Assembly: GCF_047663525.1 (NCBI RefSeq)
Contig: NC_092590.1
Coordinates: 4,360,001 to 4,424,000, forward strand
Reading direction: 5' to 3'
DNA: 64,000 bases
Source of the DNA: Anas platyrhynchos
Lineage: Eukaryota; Chordata; Aves; Anseriformes; Anatidae
Positions 59,728 to 64,000 of this stretch are shown here, piece after piece; positions within the stretch are counted from its first letter, which is position 1, and every line of letters starts with the position of its first letter. The notes beneath the pieces are model-generated. The model searched no databases and was not told the DNA's origin. It saw only the letters and a program-made list of their open reading frames with translations. The translations under genes and the position numbers were made by a program.

Positions 59728-62484
59728 GTAAGCTATACAGAAAAGCTCACATAAATAAATCAGACTGTCATCACCTCAAAATCTCGACTTCATAGAAGAA
59801 ACTAAAAAGAAAAAACATTTTCAGCTGCAAGGAACCTGGCAAAAAGAAATCCATCTTCTCTATCCTCCTTCAGCCCGCTCCTGCAGCCTTTTATTTTGGA
59901 AACTCTCTATTAACTTGTTGTAGGCACACTTCTTACAGTGAGAAGAAATCATCACACAGAAGGCACTGCATTGACAAAACAAAATTCCCACAAATAAGAG
60001 CTTACAAACTGCACTGTTCTTGATGCAAGCTTGAAGGAACTGAGAATTCCTCTCAAAGTCAGATCTGCTTGTTAGAGCCCAATTTCTTAAAGAACGAACA
60101 CAAGGCAAACGACTCAAAAAACCTGCAAGCTGAAGCTTTTCCTTGGCCTTTGGAAGAGTTTTTTTTCCAGGATGGGTGATTCATTAGAAGATGGACTTCA
60201 GAAATTTATCTGTGCCTTTCTAAAAGCAGTGTATCTTTCACAACCACAGAAAGATAATGGAAGGAAAGATTTGTAACTTTTGTTACACCTCTAATAATAA
60301 CAGCAAGATAAACTTAATCTGTTAATTCGCTGTGCTAGTAGAAAGCTCACATGCAAGGTGTCTCTCCAAACATAATCAGACTTAAAACACTTCAGAATTG
60401 AGTACTGAAAAGCTTTTACAAATTTCATTTTTCAGGGAAAATACCAAGTATTCCAAATAATTGACCTTGTTAGCTGTAATCCACAGCAGGGTCATGCCTG
60501 CGTCTTTTAGATAGGACCTGGCCCTGTCCATTACCAGCGCAGGCACCAGGGGCCACAGGCTGGGCGAGGACAAAACCACCTCCAGCAGCACAGGCACCAC
60601 CTGCTGGGACCCCACCAGACCTGAAAGTGGCTTCCATGATCTGAGGACCCTAAGTAAGTGACTACATCTTGTCCAGCATCAGGGAAAACGCCTTAAACCA
60701 GGGCGAGCTCACTTCTTGTGGCTTTTTCTACTCATTTGACCTGCCCTTTATTAATAAGGCTTTTTCTTTCACTGTTCGCTTTGCTACAGTCAGATGACTC
60801 GTGTATTTTTCAAATCATGAACACAGCTTTAATGGAATAAGAGCATTTATCCCCGAGATTTAAAATATTCAGCAATGAAAGCGAATGAGAATGTCATTTG
60901 TGCATTAATATCTGATGAATGGGAATATTTTTAACTTGTTCTTTTGATCTCTAAGGTACATCTTGAGTGGCCAGTAGTCTGTAAATGGAGAGTAGTTTTG
61001 GAAAACTGCACTTCACAACTACAAACTTCCTGGAGAGCACATAAAATAGACTGGTGAACAGTGTAAATCAAGGTGCAGAAAAGCAATTTTTTAATATTGT
61101 AAACTGAAGTAATTACTGTTCATATTTTAGGGACTTTTGAGTGAATAAGGGAAGCAAAACCTGATCTTGTATAAAGCCAGTTTATACAGAAAGGACTTAT
61201 AAAAGATGGAACCTAAGTGCTAGAATTGTAGCATGCAGAAAAGCATTTATTGAAAAAACATATTTATGCACATTACAGTTTTATTCCTGAAGGGGATCAC
61301 TGTTGGAAAGTTTCTTGTAAAAGTTTCTAAGAGAAAACTGAAATTAATGGAAGACCACTTGGTACACATGAGAGAGTGTGTTTCACACCTGAGGGCATCA
61401 TAGAAAGGTGACAGATACAGCACTTGTTGAAAATGTGGGAGGCAAATCACAGAAAACAGAGATGAAAATTGGCACTGAGTCTGCAGAGTTCAAGCTCAGC
61501 TTGGAGAGAAGTGATCAAAAGAAAAGGTTTAGATTTCAAGATTAACTGGCTTGAAATATATGGAAAGACAGAAAGACATATTTTCTCTATTTTACTTCTG
61601 GTATACATGATGAGCAAGATGAGCAGGGAAAAAGACAGACGAAGAAAGTCACAATAGCTGAGAGTCCAAAAAAGCTGGTCTTGTAAAACCATTTACAACT
61701 GCTTCTGAGCCATCCCACTAAGCAGAGAGCAAGCACTTGCTATATAGCACTACATTCCTAATTGTCATTATCCTTACTAAGGATTTGGCTATTTTGAGTT
61801 ATCTAGTATGAATGATGAAAAACATATTCCTCCTAAATGCTTTTGCATGTATAAATAGGTAATAGATGTAAGTTTCCTTACATATATTTTACCAGAGATG
61901 CAAATACAATTACCATCAAAAGGGATAAGCCATCCACATATGAAAACAAAATATATGTAACATCTTGACATATGTTGCTCTCATTCTCTTATAACAGTGA
62001 ACATTAGTAGTGTTTTTCCACATTGTTTTTTGTCCCAATATAGAACAGACATAAGTGTGTGTCGTGTCACATTGACAGGTTAGCAGAATTGAGAAATCTT
62101 GGAAAGATACCATGATCTTTGTTGATAGTATTTATTCAGAAGAACTTTAAAGTTATAGCAACCTAAACTTCAAACAATTTCTACCACAAAAAGCTGCATG
62201 TGATTAATGGTCACCATGCTCTTTACTTCATATTTGCATTCACAACCACAAAGTAGAGTTAGAACTCAATATAAACACCACCATTCCCTATCTTTGTCAA
62301 AAAGTCATACTGAGACTATATAATTTACTATATTCATAAGACCATACTATCAAGTCAGTTAAGGTACCACCATGGATGTCTAGTCTTGGGAAACCTGAGG
62401 CTCTAAATAACATAAGCGAGGAATTCTTCTTTTATACCTGGAGTCTAAATAAAGATACTAGGAAGTTCAACAGATGGAGGGAAA
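59728..62484. other. Spacer, nothing recognised
   Basis: AT-rich unique sequence. A small GC-rich patch at 60520-60630 has no recognisable content. After an acceptor-like tract at 60160-60170, ATG at 60172 opens 34 codons (MGDSLEDGLQKF...) to a TAA, but no donor or partner supports it. Confidence 0.35.
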
Positions 62485-62925
62485 ATTTTTATTAGAGGAG
62501 ACCTCAAGAAGTCATCTCAGCTATCCCCTTGCCCTAGCAAATAAATAACAATTGCAATGTCATTCTTTAATATACTTGCAAATGTCTGCAGGAGACTACA
62601 CAAACTTCCTAAGCAATCTATTCCAGTGCTTCATTATCTGCACCACTAGAAAGGCTTCAGTGGTTTCCCCTAGATCTTTCTTCCCGCAACTGTAGGTCAT
62701 CTGTTCTGGTTCTATTCCCTATGGACATGAAATACACTTTTTGCTTGTAGCAGCCTCTTAGGTACCTTTTAAAAATGGTTAACGCTTCCCTCTCTTCTTT
62801 ACACCCCGTCCTTAAAGCTAAGCATTGCTAGCTCTTTCAGTGTTTTATGTCAGCCTCTAACTCCCATGTCCCCTTAGAAATGGGAACCTGTCACTCAGAA
62901 TTTGTACAACGGTGGGCAGAATCCA
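62485..62925 (-). mobile_element. Ancient CR1 LINE fragment
   Basis: Minus-strand CR1-like order is kept with many substitutions: gaggagacctcaagaagtca, then ttcctaagcaatctattcca, aggcttcagtggtttcccct-type wording, cctatggacatgaaatacac, and a cagcctcttaggtacctttt segment. The tail units are eroded. It is much older than the other CR1 copies. Confidence 0.7.
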
Positions 62926-64000
62926 TCTTTGAAAGTGGTCACCATTAATATTACAGAAAATATACAGCAATTAATAGATTAAAAGATCCTCTGATACAGT
63001 AAGAATCTTAATATTGGATTTACACCATATAACTAACATTTGTGATCTACATCTCTTTTCTATTCGACTCCCTATGGGAAAGCATGTATCCCCTATACAC
63101 CTTTATCAAAGCAAGGTCACAATGTCTAAAATGAATAATTAGAGAATCACACGGCCACAGGGTGTTAAGGTGTTTTATTTTTTAACTTAAGTAAGGAGCT
63201 ACACTGATGTAGCTTTCCCGGTGTTATGGGAACAGTCTGTGCTTTCATGTGACACTTGGCTAAGGTCACAAGTACATATGAGCTGTCTCTACTTCAGGAA
63301 TGAATTCAAGAACTCAGTCTAAGACGAAAGGTCAGATAACTAAATAACATATATTTTTATTCTCATTTCGTTTGTGACATTTTAACTCAACAGCAAACAT
63401 CTCTGTCAAATAGGACTGCAGGCTCTTTTTTTTCCTGTTTTTCCTGGCTCAACTTTTTTACTTATCAATGTTTAAGCAAAACAAAATAAAGATAGGAAAC
63501 AAGAAGAGGCTGCTTCCAATTTCTTTAACACACACTTAGCATGCACAGCTCTTTTCGTAATGTTTTTCTTTTTTGAATTCTGGACTGGAAGCACTGAAAT
63601 GATTTCATGAACATCAGTCCATGTAAGTGCAGCCGCCAGGAGACAGGGAAGCACTGTCCCCCCTCAGAAGAGGGAGAGTGCTGAAACAGAGGCCAAATGA
63701 CTTGCCTCAAAATATGCAAGTTAGCAACAGTAGGTGGTATAGAAGTTCTAATGATATTTAGAAAGCATGAAATGCAAATAAAGGATGGGGGGGAAAAAAG
63801 TGATGTTAGGCTAATTTCCAGGAAAATAATATTTTCTAGCCAGAGGAACAGTATCTCTAGGAAAAACACTGAAATCACATTACTTGGAAAACTTCAAAAG
63901 AAGTGGATAAAATGCAAATAGCCTAATTTTTCTTACAATATATGACAATTGATTTCCTAGTAAGTCATCTTTAACAAATGTGGACTGTTCCTTCATGTTC
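62926..64000. other. Spacer to window end, nothing recognised
   Basis: AT-rich unique sequence without supported genes, repeats or signals. Small overlapping minus-strand frames at 63470-63880 have no domain content. Confidence 0.4.

Noticed and set aside
60172..60276. 34-codon frame MGDSLEDGLQKF after an acceptor-like tract
   Set aside because: Too short, no donor or partner exon, and it is out of phase with the only upstream candidate exon.

Overview
This is a bird genomic window with no prokaryotic features. The avian call rests on CR1 LINE copies with the typical octamer-like 3' tail (attctgtg on one strand, cacagaat on the other) and on solo endogenous-retrovirus LTRs of a kind common in bird genomes. 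Most of the sequence is AT-rich, non-coding and rich in microsatellites. I cannot name the species or the chromosome from sequence alone.

Layout. Positions 640-1710 form a CpG island that is probably a promoter. Splice-donor consensus sites face both ways, so it may be bidirectional. A short ATG-to-donor exon leaves it on the minus strand (1151-1173). On the plus strand a phase-consistent chain of small putative exons runs from 1669 to about 5700-6070. This chain is the best protein-coding candidate in the window, but I do not recognise the protein. From about 6.1 kb to 64 kb the window is mostly intergenic or intronic. It contains seven CR1 pieces: six 3' fragments or tails, and one 2.1-kb minus-strand copy at 26954-29100 with a broken reverse-transcriptase ORF. 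It also contains four solo LTRs of two families. Family A copies lie at 8456-9525 and 47457-48507 on the plus strand, each with a perfect 5-bp target duplication. Family B copies lie at 23445-24044 on the plus strand, with a perfect 5-bp duplication, and at 30898-31423 on the minus strand. The two family B copies form an inverted pair around the CR1 copy.

Elsewhere there are microsatellites and homopolymers: 20 perfect CCCTT units, a TA array, ATT/ATC triplets, C21, A29 and T26. There are several short palindromes, one AT-rich stretch that may be a conserved regulatory element (57540-57710), and a few isolated exon-like segments with good splice consensus (49844-50134 with 50340-50369; 59694-59727; 33096-33157; 24916-24966).

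No gene set works together here in the sense of an operon or pathway. I found no convincing new biological system. The items most worth following up are the unrecognised small multi-exon gene beside the CpG island and the exon pair near 50 kb.
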